Notes: generated by a model from the sequence alone, not told the origin. A DNA stretch of 64,000 bases from UBA11524 sp964383815 (GCA_964383815.1 CAYLIC010000004.1:11117-75116); one strand, 5' to 3'. Positions 8,062 through 16,527 are shown, numbered from the stretch's first letter. Made by a program: numbers and translations.

Positions 8062-9020
8062 TGATGAAGAGATTTGCTGCTATTCTGCTGGTGCTGGTTG
8101 TGGCGCTGGGCATGGTTTCCCTGGCTGGCGCGGAGGATGCCATTAACGTATACGCCCTGAAGGGCCCCACCGGCATCGGTATGGTGAAGGTGATGAACGA
8201 CAACGACGGCACCTATGCCTTCACCCTGGCTGGCGCGCCGGATGAGGTGGTTGCTGCGGTGGTCAGCGGGCAGGCGGATATTGCTGCTGTGCCCACCAAC
8301 CTGGCTGCTACCCTTTACGCAAAAACCGAAGGCAATGTGCAGCTGGTGGCCCTGAACACCCTGGGTGTGCTGCACATCCTGACCAGCAACCCGGACATCA
8401 ACACCCTGGAAGACCTGAAGGGCAAGGCCATTTATGCCACGGGCCAGGGCTCCACCCCGGAATATGTGCTGAACTACATCCTGGAGGCCAACGGCCTGAC
8501 CGAGGATGTGACTGTGGAATACAAGGCCGAGCATGCGGAGCTTGCCACGCTGGCGGCCTCCGGCATGGTGGACATTGCCATGCTGCCTGAACCCAATGTG
8601 ACCAGCGTGCTGAGCCAGAACGGGGACTTCCGCATTGCGCTGGATGTAACCGAGCTGTTCAACCAGGCCGCTGCCGACAGGAACGAGAACGCCGTGCTGA
8701 GCATGGGTTGCGTGATTGCCAACAGGGAATGGGCCGCTGCCAATGCCGACAGGCTGGCTGCCTTTATGGCTGCCTACGCTGCCAGCGTGGAGTTTGTTAA
8801 CAGCGACGTGGAGGCTGCAAGCACCATGGTGGAGGCTCAGGGCATCATTCCCAAGGCTGCTGTGGCCAGGAAGGCCATTCCCAACTGCCACATTGTGTTC
8901 ATCACCGGTGAAGAGATGAAGGAGCAGATTGCCCCATTCTTCCAGGTGCTGTATAATGCCAACCCCAAGTCTGTAGGCGGCGAGCTGCCTGGCGAGAACT
9001 TCTACTACATTGCAAAGTAA
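8058..9020 (+). CDS. ABC importer substrate-binding protein (TauA/SsuA/NMT1-like)
   Basis: This 320-residue secreted binding protein has a signal peptide (about 1-22, cut near LAGAED). The body contains the ALKGPTGIGM start and a GAPDEVVAAVVSGQADIAAVP segment typical of the NMT1/TauA group that binds small organic substrates. It overlaps the TM1266-like gene by four bases; three consecutive ATG codons (8058, 8061, 8064) are possible starts. The permease and ATPase genes follow. Related operons are annotated for sulfonate, taurine, nitrate or thiamine-precursor uptake, but none of these can be chosen from the sequence. Confidence 0.85.
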   Translation: MMMKRFAAILLVLVVALGMVSLAGAEDAINVYALKGPTGIGMVKVMNDNDGTYAFTLAGAPDEVVAAVVSGQADIAAVPTNLAATLYAKTEGNVQLVALNTLGVLHILTSNPDINTLEDLKGKAIYATGQGSTPEYVLNYILEANGLTEDVTVEYKAEHAELATLAASGMVDIAMLPEPNVTSVLSQNGDFRIALDVTELFNQAAADRNENAVLSMGCVIANREWAAANADRLAAFMAAYAASVEFVNSDVEAASTMVEAQGIIPKAAVARKAIPNCHIVFITGEEMKEQIAPFFQVLYNANPKSVGGELPGENFYYIAK

Positions 9021-9026
9021 ACGGCT

Positions 9027-9782
9027 ATGAATGAAAAGCTCAAATCAGCGCTGCGAAAGGCGCTTCCGGTGATATTCTGGCTGCTGGTTTGGGCAGCCTG
9101 CCACCGGGCGGTGGGGTCGGACTTGCTGCTGGCCTCACCGCTGCAGGTGGCGAGGCGCTTTGCCTTTGTGGGCGAGGCGTCCTTTTGGCGTTGCGTGGGC
9201 ATGTCCCTGTGGCGGACGGCGGCGGCCTATGCCCTGGGTGTGGTGCTGGGATGCGCGCTGGCGGCCCTGTGCCATGCCTCCCGCTGGGCGGATGCCGTGC
9301 TCTCACCGGCGCTGCTGGTGGTGCGGGCCACGCCTGTGGCGTCCTTCATCATTCTGGCGCTGGTATGGCTGTCCGCCTCCAATGTCCCCATCCTGGCAGG
9401 CCTGCTGATGGTAACGCCTGTGGTGTTTGCCAACGTGCGGGAGGGCATTGACTCCACCGACAAACAGTTGCTGGAAATGGCCCGCCTCTTTGGCTGGAGC
9501 CGCTGGAAAACCTGGCGGCGGGTGGTGATTCCCACCGTGCTGCCCACCTTTGTGGCGGCCTGCGAGGCCTGCGTGGGTCTGTGCTTTAAGGCAACCATTG
9601 CGGCGGAGGTCATCGGCGTGCCGAAGAACGCCATTGGTACCCAGCTGTACAACGCGAAAATCTACCTGGAAACTGATGCGCTATTGGCCTGGACACTGGT
9701 GGTCATTCTGCTGAGCATGGCTATCGAACGGCTGCTGAAGGCGGCATTCGAAAGGGGGCTGCGCCGTGTGCATCACGCTTGA
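9027..9782 (+). CDS. ABC importer permease (SsuC/TauC-like)
   Basis: This 251-residue inner-membrane permease has about six helices and the EAA-type loop (DKQLLEMARLFGWSRWKTWRRV, around residues 150-170) that docks the ATPase. It starts 6 bases after the binding-protein stop. The ATPase gene begins inside its last 17 bases. Together the three form a complete BPD importer. Confidence 0.88.
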   Translation: MNEKLKSALRKALPVIFWLLVWAACHRAVGSDLLLASPLQVARRFAFVGEASFWRCVGMSLWRTAAAYALGVVLGCALAALCHASRWADAVLSPALLVVRATPVASFIILALVWLSASNVPILAGLLMVTPVVFANVREGIDSTDKQLLEMARLFGWSRWKTWRRVVIPTVLPTFVAACEACVGLCFKATIAAEVIGVPKNAIGTQLYNAKIYLETDALLAWTLVVILLSMAIERLLKAAFERGLRRVHHA

Positions 9783-10341
9783 GGGTGTGTGCCGTGCCTT
9801 TGATGGCAGGCAGGTGCTGCAAAACATCAGCCTGACCCTGCCGGACAAGGGTGCGGTGTGCTTCTTTGGCCCGTCCGGCTGCGGGAAAACCACCCTGCTG
9901 CGGCTTATCTGCGGGCTGGACAAGCCGGACGCCGGGCAGGTGAGCATCCCTAAGGGACTGCGCTTTGCCTGCCACTTTCAGGAGGATCGGCTGCTGCCCT
10001 GGTATACAGCGGCGGAAAACCTGCGCCTGGTGGGCGCGGAGCCGGAGCCTTGGCTGGACAAGGTACATTTGGCGGATGCAGCCGACCTTTATCCCAATGA
10101 GCTTTCCGGTGGTATGAGGCGGCGGCTGTCCCTGGCCCGGGCACTGGCCCATGAAAGCGATGTGCTGGTGCTGGACGAGCCCGTCCGGGAGCTGGACGAG
10201 CCAACGGCGGAGGCCATGCTGGAGCTGATCCGCCAGGAGCAAGGCAACCGGCTGCTGCTGCTGGTGACCCACGACCGGGCACAGGCGGAGAAGCTGGGGT
10301 GCAAAACCTTTGAATTTCCCATTGATCATGCCGTGCTGTAG
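9766..10341 (+). CDS. ABC importer ATPase (SsuB/TauB-like), short
   Basis: This 191-residue ATPase contains Walker A GPSGCGKTT, signature LSGGMRRRLSLARAL, Walker B VLVLDEPVRELDEP and the switch histidine in VTHD. It is shorter than the usual 240-260 residues because the Q-loop region is compact and there is no C-terminal extension; the core motifs are intact. It starts at GTG 9766 within the permease gene, preceded by AAAGGGGG. It powers the importer encoded just upstream. Confidence 0.87.
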   Translation: MCITLEGVCRAFDGRQVLQNISLTLPDKGAVCFFGPSGCGKTTLLRLICGLDKPDAGQVSIPKGLRFACHFQEDRLLPWYTAAENLRLVGAEPEPWLDKVHLADAADLYPNELSGGMRRRLSLARALAHESDVLVLDEPVRELDEPTAEAMLELIRQEQGNRLLLLVTHDRAQAEKLGCKTFEFPIDHAVL

Positions 10342-10388
10342 GTTGCACGGCGAAGAGCACCACAAGATGAAGTGCCTTCCAGCCTTTT

Positions 10389-10420
10389 CCCCGCACGCCG
10401 CGCAGGCATGCGGGGTGTTT
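10389..10420 (+). terminator. Terminator of the ABC importer operon
   Basis: CCCCGCA (10389-10395) pairs with TGCGGGG (10409-10415), followed by TGTTTTA. Confidence 0.7.
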
Positions 10421-10529
10421 TATGCCGAATGACAAATGCATCAAACACTGATAGCACGCTGAAAGCCTGTCAAAAAAACTGTTTCCGCGCCCGGGAGAGG
10501 GAAGGGTTTCTCCGTGGGATTGTCGAAAT

Positions 10530-10544
10530 TGTACTCACAGTACA
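10530..10544. promoter_or_regulatory. Perfect palindrome, candidate operator
   Basis: TGTACT-CAC-AGTACA is a perfect 6-3-6 inverted repeat 80 bases before the XRE-type regulator gene. This placement suits an autoregulatory operator of a dimeric helix-turn-helix protein. The rest of 10421-10625 holds no gene; a possible -10 (TAAAAT, 10586-10591) has no good -35. Confidence 0.5.
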
Positions 10545-10625
10545 GTTTATTCTTTTGGTTAGTTCCGGGAAAGAGAAAAAACATGTAAAATGAAGCGAAA
10601 ACTGTGCAAGCAGGAGGGATATGCG

Positions 10626-10943
10626 ATGGATTATCAGGATCTGGGGCGGCGGGTGCGCAACGTTCGCCAGCACGCAGGCCTTACCCAAGAGATGCTGGCG
10701 GAGAAGGTGGGCATTTCCGCGTCCTTCCTGGGGCATATCGAGCGCGGCACCCGTGCTGCCAGCCTGGAAACCTTTGTTGCCCTGTGCAACGAGCTGTGCA
10801 TCAGCCCTGTTTACCTGCTGCAGGCCAGCCTGCACAAGAATGACAACTACCACTACCCCACCAGCCTTTCCGAGGACGACCGGGTGACCCTGAGCCGCTT
10901 CCTCCACCTGGCGGAGGAGGCTGTGACCGGCTGGTACAAGTAA
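10626..10943 (+). CDS. XRE-family transcriptional regulator
   Basis: This 105-residue protein has a Cro/C1-type helix-turn-helix at residues 8-62 (GLTQEMLAEKVGISASFLGH) and a short C-terminal tail rich in charged residues. The ATG at 10626 follows AGGAGG at 10612-10617; the longer frame from 10590 is not credible. It is monocistronic and probably controls itself through the TGTACT palindrome upstream. The targets are unknown. It resembles small Clostridia XRE proteins that often pair with mobile or stress genes, but there is no further clue nearby. Confidence 0.85.
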   Translation: MDYQDLGRRVRNVRQHAGLTQEMLAEKVGISASFLGHIERGTRAASLETFVALCNELCISPVYLLQASLHKNDNYHYPTSLSEDDRVTLSRFLHLAEEAVTGWYK

Positions 10944-10960
10944 CGGCCCCGGAAAATCCC

Positions 10961-10989
10961 GGCCTCCCTTAAACGCGGAAGGCCTTTTT
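10961..10989 (+). terminator. Weak terminator after the XRE gene
   Basis: GGCCT (10961-10965) and AGGCC (10980-10984) form a short stem followed by five T. Confidence 0.5.
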
Positions 10990-11018
10990 GGATGCGCTGC
11001 GCCTCCCTTTGCACCGGG

Positions 11019-11047
11019 TTGACGGAGCAGCGGGAATGGGATATAAT
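11019..11047 (+). promoter_or_regulatory. Strong sigma-A promoter abutting the start codon
   Basis: TTGACG (11019-11024), exactly 17 bases, then TATAAT (11042-11047). The expected start of transcription (about 11054) falls on the GAGGAGG ribosome-binding site, so the 5' untranslated region would be only 10-15 bases. Confidence 0.8.
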
Positions 11048-11066
11048 GGCATGAGGAGGTATGATG

Positions 11067-11993
11067 ATGAAACGCATGATGATTCTGCTGATGGTGCTGT
11101 TGCTGGCGGCGTCTACCGCGCATGCCGCTATGCCGGTGCAGGTGTACGACCTGCACCAGTGGCCGGAAACCAACGATGCCGGCTTTCTGAACGAGGGCGA
11201 AACGCCGGTGTATTACAAGGATCACCAGGAAGGCTACTGGCTCTATGTGGATGACACCCTGCGCCTGGAAATCACCCGTACCCAGACCAGTGATCCGCTG
11301 ATGACCTATTACCTGGCGGATATGTTTCTGGCGCCAGGCTCCTCTGTCTACACGGCGAGCCATAACGAGGAAAACCCCGGACGCACCAATGGTCTGCCCC
11401 AGGACATTGCCCTGAAGCACAACGTGGTGTATGCCCAGAGCGCTGATTTTTACTCCTATCGGGTCAGCCATAAGCAGCGCACGGGGAGCATTGTGCGGGA
11501 TGGAAAGATTCTGTACAGCAAGACCTATACCAAAATGCAGACCCGCATGCCCAACCTGGCTACCATCGGTTTCTTTCCCTCCGGCAAGGCCGAGGTGAAC
11601 GAGGCCTGGGAAATGTCTGCCCAGGAGTATGTGAACAGGGGCGCCACCACGGTGCTGGCCTTTGGCCCGCTGCTGGTGCGGGACTGGGAAATGCAGGACC
11701 TTTCCAGCAACGCCTTCTCCTATAAGGAACCCCGCAGCTGCTTTGGCATTGTGGAGCCAAACCACTTTGTGGGCCTGCTGGTGGAGGGCCGCAAGAATCA
11801 TTCCGATGGCGCCACCCTGGCCCAGTGTGCCCAAATCCTCTACGATTTCGGCTGCAAGAACGCCATTAACCTGGATGGCGGCAACACTGCTGCCATGCTG
11901 TTCATGGGTGAAAGCGTTCAGCTGAGCAACAATGGCGGCATTCACAAGAACGACCGGGCGATTCCGGATATTCTCTGTGCCGGTTCCTACTGA
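11067..11993 (+). CDS. Secreted phosphodiester glycosidase (NAGPA domain)
   Basis: This protein of about 308 residues has a signal peptide (MILLMVLLLAASTAHA, cleavage near residue 20). The C-terminal half carries the NAGPA/DUF2233 hallmark around GCKNAINLDGGNTAAM and a GGIHKNDRAIPD tail. The family hydrolyses phosphodiester-linked sugars, as in mammalian uncovering enzyme or bacterial cell-wall glycopolymer turnover. Of three clustered ATG codons, 11067 has the best spacing from GGAGG (11055-11059); 11061 is too close. It lies 19 bases before the aldolase-like gene, probably on the same transcript. Confidence 0.82.
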   Translation: MKRMMILLMVLLLAASTAHAAMPVQVYDLHQWPETNDAGFLNEGETPVYYKDHQEGYWLYVDDTLRLEITRTQTSDPLMTYYLADMFLAPGSSVYTASHNEENPGRTNGLPQDIALKHNVVYAQSADFYSYRVSHKQRTGSIVRDGKILYSKTYTKMQTRMPNLATIGFFPSGKAEVNEAWEMSAQEYVNRGATTVLAFGPLLVRDWEMQDLSSNAFSYKEPRSCFGIVEPNHFVGLLVEGRKNHSDGATLAQCAQILYDFGCKNAINLDGGNTAAMLFMGESVQLSNNGGIHKNDRAIPDILCAGSY

Positions 11994-12012
11994 TGGCGGG
12001 AAAGGACTTGCG

Positions 12013-13038
12013 ATGATTCGTCTTAATTGCGATTACCTGGAGGGCTGCCACCCGGCAATCCTCCGCAGGCTGAGCGAAACCAACCTGGAGCAGACCGTGG
12101 GTTATGGCCTGGATCCCTACTGCCAGCAGGCGGCGGAGAGCATCCGGGAGCGGTTCGCCTGCAAGGAGGCGGCGGTGCACTTCCTGGTGGGCGGCACCCA
12201 GACCAATGCCACCGTGATTGCCGCAGCGCTCCGGCCCTATGAAGGTGTGCTCTGCGCGGAAACGGGGCATATCAACATTCACGAAACAGGCGCCATTGAG
12301 GCCAGCGGGCACAAGTGCCTGGCCCTGCCGCCCAGGGAAGGCCGCATTACCGCCCGGCAGGTGCGGGAGGCTGTGGCGCTCCAGGGCAATGACGAGCACA
12401 TTGTCAAGCCCGGCATGGTGTACATCAGCCTGTCCACGGAGCTGGGCACCCTGTACACCAGGGCAGAGCTGAACGAGCTGCACCGGGCCTGCCGGGAGCT
12501 GGGCCTGTACCTGTTCATCGATGGTGCCCGGCTGGGATACGCCCTGGCCTCGCCTGCCTGCGACCTGGCGCCGGAGGATTTGCCTGCGCTGTGCGATGTG
12601 TTCACCATTGGCGGCACCAAGGTGGGCGCACTGTTTGGCGAGGCGGTGGTCATCACTGCACCGGCGCTGAACAGGGACTTCCGCTACATGATCAAGCAGC
12701 ACGGCGGCATGCTGGCCAAAGGACGGCTGCTGGGCCTGCAATTCCAGACCCTGATGGAGGACGACCTGTATTTCACCATCGCCCGGAAGGCTGTGGCCCA
12801 GGCCATGCGCATCCGGGAAGCCCTGCTGCACAAGGGCCTGCCGCTGCTGATTGACTCGCCCACAAACCAGCTTTTCCCCGTTTTCACGGTGGAGCAGGCG
12901 GAGCGGATTGGCCAGGCATTCCAGCTGGATTTCTGGGAGCAGGCAGGCGAAAACTGCGTGGTTCTGCGGGTTTGCACCTCCTGGGCCACGCCGGATGCGT
13001 ATGTGGACGCCTTTATTGAAGCCGTGGAGAAGCTGTGA
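12013..13038 (+). CDS. Threonine aldolase-like PLP enzyme (beta-eliminating lyase family)
   Basis: This 341-residue fold-type I PLP enzyme of the low-specificity threonine aldolase family has a substrate/cofactor loop GGTQTNAT (about residue 58) and the PLP lysine in FTIGGTKVGALFG (about residue 203), preceded by the Asp-containing FIDGARLGYAL. Members cleave L-threonine or L-allo-threonine to glycine and acetaldehyde. The ATG at 12013 follows AAAGGA; the frame continues upstream without a stop, but a start there would overlap the previous gene. The barstar-like gene starts 1 base after its stop codon. Confidence 0.88.
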   Translation: MIRLNCDYLEGCHPAILRRLSETNLEQTVGYGLDPYCQQAAESIRERFACKEAAVHFLVGGTQTNATVIAAALRPYEGVLCAETGHINIHETGAIEASGHKCLALPPREGRITARQVREAVALQGNDEHIVKPGMVYISLSTELGTLYTRAELNELHRACRELGLYLFIDGARLGYALASPACDLAPEDLPALCDVFTIGGTKVGALFGEAVVITAPALNRDFRYMIKQHGGMLAKGRLLGLQFQTLMEDDLYFTIARKAVAQAMRIREALLHKGLPLLIDSPTNQLFPVFTVEQAERIGQAFQLDFWEQAGENCVVLRVCTSWATPDAYVDAFIEAVEKL

Positions 13039-13039
13039 C

Positions 13040-13291
13040 ATGCAAACCATCATGATAGACGGACGGGACTATGCAAGCCGCCGCGCCCTGCACCAGGCTC
13101 TCCAGCAGCTGCTGCACCTGCCGCCCTACTACGGCTGCAATGCCGATGCCCTGTACGACTGCCTGACCACCCGCCGGGAACAGGTGAACCTGTGGATTCT
13201 CCACCCCGGCAGCGAGCCCGTTGCCTCCGCCCTGGCCCAGTGCGCCGATGCCATCGCCGATGCCGGCGGGCAGGTGCGACAGATGCTGTGA
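13040..13291 (+). CDS. Barstar-like ribonuclease inhibitor
   Basis: This 83-residue protein has the barstar pattern: short N-terminal strand (TIMIDG), helix, LPPYYGCNADALYDCLT segment and acidic C-terminal helix. Barstar binds barnase-type ribonucleases in the cytoplasm and plugs the active site. It begins 1 base after the aldolase gene, so it is translated with a metabolic enzyme rather than with a nuclease. A barnase homologue lies 6.7 kb downstream on the same strand (19978-20457) and is the obvious partner. Confidence 0.85.
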   Translation: MQTIMIDGRDYASRRALHQALQQLLHLPPYYGCNADALYDCLTTRREQVNLWILHPGSEPVASALAQCADAIADAGGQVRQML

Positions 13292-13331
13292 AAAATGCCC
13301 TCGGATCCATTGAATGGATTCGAGGGCATTT
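13292..13331. terminator. Bidirectional terminator between convergent genes
   Basis: AAATGCCCTC at 13293-13302 and its complement GAGGGCATTT, with an inner GATCCATT/AATGGAT pairing, form a long near-perfect hairpin just after the barstar stop. It can serve both the plus-strand operon and the minus-strand material beyond it. Confidence 0.8.
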
Positions 13332-13344
13332 CTGGTTGCCTGCC

Positions 13345-13634
13345 GGCGCAAAAAGGCCTGCATACTGCCAGAAGCCGTTGACCCAGCAGTGCCAGGTATC
13401 CGGCTCGGAGACGATTGCCTCGCGGCTGCCGTCTGCGCATTCCATCACCGGCTTGCACAGCAGGGTCTCCCTTTCTCCAAAGTTGTTGCAGCTGGCTCCG
13501 GTGTAGGTTTGTGCATCGCTCCACCAGCCGGAAGAAAGCGTAACGCCCGGGGCGTTTCCACCGGAGGTTGGCAGGTGCGTCACATCGCAGGTATGGTATT
13601 GCAGGCGCCTGAGTAAACACAGGGCAATCCATCT
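13345..13634 (-). pseudogene. Cys-rich orphan reading frame, probable gene remnant
   Basis: After the GH3 stop there is an open minus-strand frame whose translation looks protein-like (for example SSGWWSDAQTYTGASCNNFG and SEPDTWHCWVNGFWQYAGLF), with seven Cys in about 95 residues. It has no good start codon after the in-frame stop at 13635-13637. At its 3' end it runs through the terminator hairpin into sequence antisense to barstar without a proper stop. I think it is the broken remains of a small secreted protein gene, or a gene with an unseen frameshift. I do not recognise the family. Confidence 0.4.
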
Positions 13635-13647
13635 TCATGTTTGGGTG

Positions 13648-16455
13648 TTATTCCGCCTGGATGGTGCGCAGGCGGGTTTCCCTGGGAACGGTTATGATAA
13701 GCTGCTTCACCAGGCCTGTTGCCCTGATTGGAATGCGGACAGGCTGGAACGCTTTTGCCGAAGCCATCGATGGGATTCGCGCCCGGCCAAGCTCCGCGCC
13801 ATCTGCTGTGACAATGACGTCACCGGCTGCGAAGGGGTTCGAGGCATCAATCATCAGCGTTTCTGCCTGATTCAAATCCACATTCAGATAGATGACCCTG
13901 CTGCCATCCTCCGCCGCACACAGGCGATACTCACCGGAGGCATCATCGTAGCGGGTCTTCATCTTCCACGCATCGTCATACAGGCAGGCCTGGACGGGCC
14001 TGTCGAAGCGCCTGGGCTGTGCATCATCACCCTGGATATGGATGGTCTGCTCGCCCTGAACATCCAGACAATTCCGGCCAACCATGAAGCTGTACAGCCC
14101 GGTGTCAACCACAAACCGCTCCTCCGCCGGCAGCCAGCGGCGCAGGTCCTGCACGGGAATGTTGAAGGAAAAGTGCTCCGTGCTGCCGGGGTGAATCATC
14201 CGGCGCTCGAAGGCGCACAGCTGGCGCAGCGGGCGCTGCACACAGGGCTCCACCGCCCGGAAGTAAACCTGCACCACGTCCTCCCCGGCACAGCTGCCGG
14301 TGTTGGTTACATCCACCCGGACCTGTATTTCATCGCCGTTTTGCTGCACCTTCACATTTTCATAGCGGAAGGTGGTGTAGCTCAACCCGTAGCCGAAGGG
14401 ATACAGCGGCCTGCGGGTTCGGTACAGGTAGGTCAGGTGATTGTGGGGCAGCTCGTAGTCCAGAATGTCCGGCAGCTCCCGGTCACTGGCGTACCAGGTC
14501 ATGGGCAGGCGGCCTGCGGGGTTGCTTGCGCCAAAGAGCGTATCGCAGACGGCGTGCCCCAGCTCCGGCCCGGCATGGCTGGTGTGGAGCACGGCGGCGC
14601 AGTGCTTGCACTCCTCGGTGATGGCGAAGGGATAGCTGGACACCAGCAGCAGGATGACCCGCTTGTTTGCTTCCGCAGCCGCTTTCAGCAACCGCTGCTG
14701 GGAGGCAGGCAGCGCCAGGCCGGGCCTGTCCTGTATTTCGCGCCCGTTGAGCATGGGGTCATTGCCCAGGCACACAACCACCGTGTCCGCCTTTGACGCC
14801 AATGCGCGAATCCTGTCTGCGCCGGAGGAAATAACCACAAGCTCGTATGCCTCGCATGCTTCCTCCTCCGCTGCATAGGCAGATGTGGTGATATTCCCCG
14901 CAGCATCAGCAACAACATGCAGATGATTCCATGTCCGCAGATAGCGGATGTCGCCGCACGCCTCGCACTGCAGCGCGGACTTGGTGAACCACTCTGTGGT
15001 ATCGCTGCAAACAGCCGCCAGGGTGCCATCATCCTCCGCGCGGACATACAGCCCGGTGCTTTGCCGCATCAGGCGGATGCTGCCAAAGCCCCAGTCCTCC
15101 AGCACAAACATTTCAGGTTCATCACCATTTGCGCGAAGAACGCCGCTCTCATCCGCAACCACATACTTGCCGGTCATCCGGCTGCGCACAGCCACCGTAT
15201 CAAAGCCTTCATCGGTCACAACGCGCTGCCCGAGGGCCTCCGCCAGGCCGTTATGAATCGTAACATTGTAGGCGCTGTGACCGGTGTACCAGTCCATACG
15301 GTTCTTCTTTGCCTGCGGGCCCACCAGTGCAAGGGAAGGAACGCCCTCATCCAGCGGAAGAAGGCCGTTGTTCTCCAGCAGCACCATCTGTTCGCAGGCG
15401 GCGCGGCGGTTCAGCATGGTGTGATTGGCGCACATCAGCAGGCTTTCGTCCGGCCTGGCATAGGGGTTCTGCTCTTCAGGGTCAAACTCGCCCAGCCGGA
15501 AGCGCAGCCGCAGCACATTGCTGACGGCCTTATCCAGCTCCGCCATGGTAATCAGTCCCTGCTCCAGCGCTGTTGTTATGCCGGTCGACACGATTTCCGG
15601 GTTGTCCAGCATGAAATCCGCGCCGGCGTGAAGGGCGGCAGCATAGGAGTGCGCATGGTCGGCATAGCGCTTGTGGTCGGTGACATTGCCGGCAAAATCG
15701 CCGCCGTCAGACATGACGAAATCTCCGCGCCACTCATCCTTGACGACGCGCTGCAAATCGGGTGAGCAGAGCATGGGCACGCCGTTCACCTCGTTATAGG
15801 CAGACATAACGCCCATGGCGCCGCCCTCTTCAAAGCAGCGGCGGAAAGGCTCGTAATAGTATTCGCGCCTGATGCGGGGCGACACCTGCGAATCGCTTGC
15901 CATGCGGTCGCGCTCGTTATTGTTGGCGAAGAAATGCTTGATGCCGGGAATGACCTGGGCGTAATATGGGTGGCTGCCCCGAAGCCCGCGGGTGTAGGCG
16001 GCGGACATTTTCCCGGCAAGGAAGGGATCCTCCCCATAGGCTTCCTCCGTGCGGCCCCAGAGGGGGTGACGCTCCATGTCGATGGTCGGGCCGAAGGTCA
16101 GCAGGCCGGAACAGGGGGACAGCTCCGGGTTTTCCCGGGCTGCCTGCACCGCCATGATGCGGGACTCCACACCGGCAGCCGCGCCGATTTTCTCCATCAG
16201 CGCCGGGTCAAACATGGCTGCCATGCCGATGGGCTGGGGGAATACAGTGGTGGGGTGCGCCGGGTTGCGCGACACATGCCCGCGGGCAATTTCCAGGCCC
16301 ATGTGGGCTTCCTTGATGCCCAGGCGCGGAATGGCCCGCTGCCAGTTGACCAGCATGCCGCACTTTTCCTGCAGCGTTAACTGCTCCAGCAGGTTGCAAA
16401 GGCGCTCGCTCTCCGGCAGGCTGGTGTTTCGGAAATCCATATGCTTCATTGTCAT
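13648..16455 (-). CDS. Glycoside hydrolase family 3 protein with fascin-like insert
   Basis: This cytoplasmic GH3 enzyme of about 935 residues has no signal peptide. The (beta/alpha)8 domain carries the KHFFANN motif and the nucleophile region VMSDGGDF (about residue 250; SDG instead of the usual SDW). The alpha/beta sandwich domain is interrupted at about 430-545 by a beta-rich insert with GKYVVADESG- and GLYVRAEDDG-like repeats that resemble fascin/beta-trefoil modules. An Fn3-like domain and a further beta-rich C-terminal module follow. Members are beta-glucosidases or beta-xylosidases. GAGGTGG precedes the ATG at 16455 (16449 is an alternative). It has its own promoter with a long palindrome in the leader. 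Confidence 0.88.
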   Translation of the reverse strand: MTMKHMDFRNTSLPESERLCNLLEQLTLQEKCGMLVNWQRAIPRLGIKEAHMGLEIARGHVSRNPAHPTTVFPQPIGMAAMFDPALMEKIGAAAGVESRIMAVQAARENPELSPCSGLLTFGPTIDMERHPLWGRTEEAYGEDPFLAGKMSAAYTRGLRGSHPYYAQVIPGIKHFFANNNERDRMASDSQVSPRIRREYYYEPFRRCFEEGGAMGVMSAYNEVNGVPMLCSPDLQRVVKDEWRGDFVMSDGGDFAGNVTDHKRYADHAHSYAAALHAGADFMLDNPEIVSTGITTALEQGLITMAELDKAVSNVLRLRFRLGEFDPEEQNPYARPDESLLMCANHTMLNRRAACEQMVLLENNGLLPLDEGVPSLALVGPQAKKNRMDWYTGHSAYNVTIHNGLAEALGQRVVTDEGFDTVAVRSRMTGKYVVADESGVLRANGDEPEMFVLEDWGFGSIRLMRQSTGLYVRAEDDGTLAAVCSDTTEWFTKSALQCEACGDIRYLRTWNHLHVVADAAGNITTSAYAAEEEACEAYELVVISSGADRIRALASKADTVVVCLGNDPMLNGREIQDRPGLALPASQQRLLKAAAEANKRVILLLVSSYPFAITEECKHCAAVLHTSHAGPELGHAVCDTLFGASNPAGRLPMTWYASDRELPDILDYELPHNHLTYLYRTRRPLYPFGYGLSYTTFRYENVKVQQNGDEIQVRVDVTNTGSCAGEDVVQVYFRAVEPCVQRPLRQLCAFERRMIHPGSTEHFSFNIPVQDLRRWLPAEERFVVDTGLYSFMVGRNCLDVQGEQTIHIQGDDAQPRRFDRPVQACLYDDAWKMKTRYDDASGEYRLCAAEDGSRVIYLNVDLNQAETLMIDASNPFAAGDVIVTADGAELGRARIPSMASAKAFQPVRIPIRATGLVKQLIITVPRETRLRTIQAE

Positions 16456-16487
16456 GATGACCACCTCGTGGATAAGCAGATTTACAT

Positions 16488-16527
16488 AGAGCCTCCCGGG
16501 GAGTATCACCTGGCTCCGGGAGGCTCT
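16488..16527. repeat. Perfect 12-bp inverted repeat in the GH3 leader
   Basis: AGAGCCTCCCGG (16488-16499) and CCGGGAGGCTCT (16516-16527) are exact complements. The element starts about 6 bases after the predicted GH3 transcription start and lacks a T-run, so it is more likely an operator or a 5' RNA hairpin than a terminator. Confidence 0.7.

Noticed and set aside
13292..13331. Long inverted repeat as a transposon end
   Set aside because: It lies between convergent genes and has terminator geometry; there is no transposase or target duplication.
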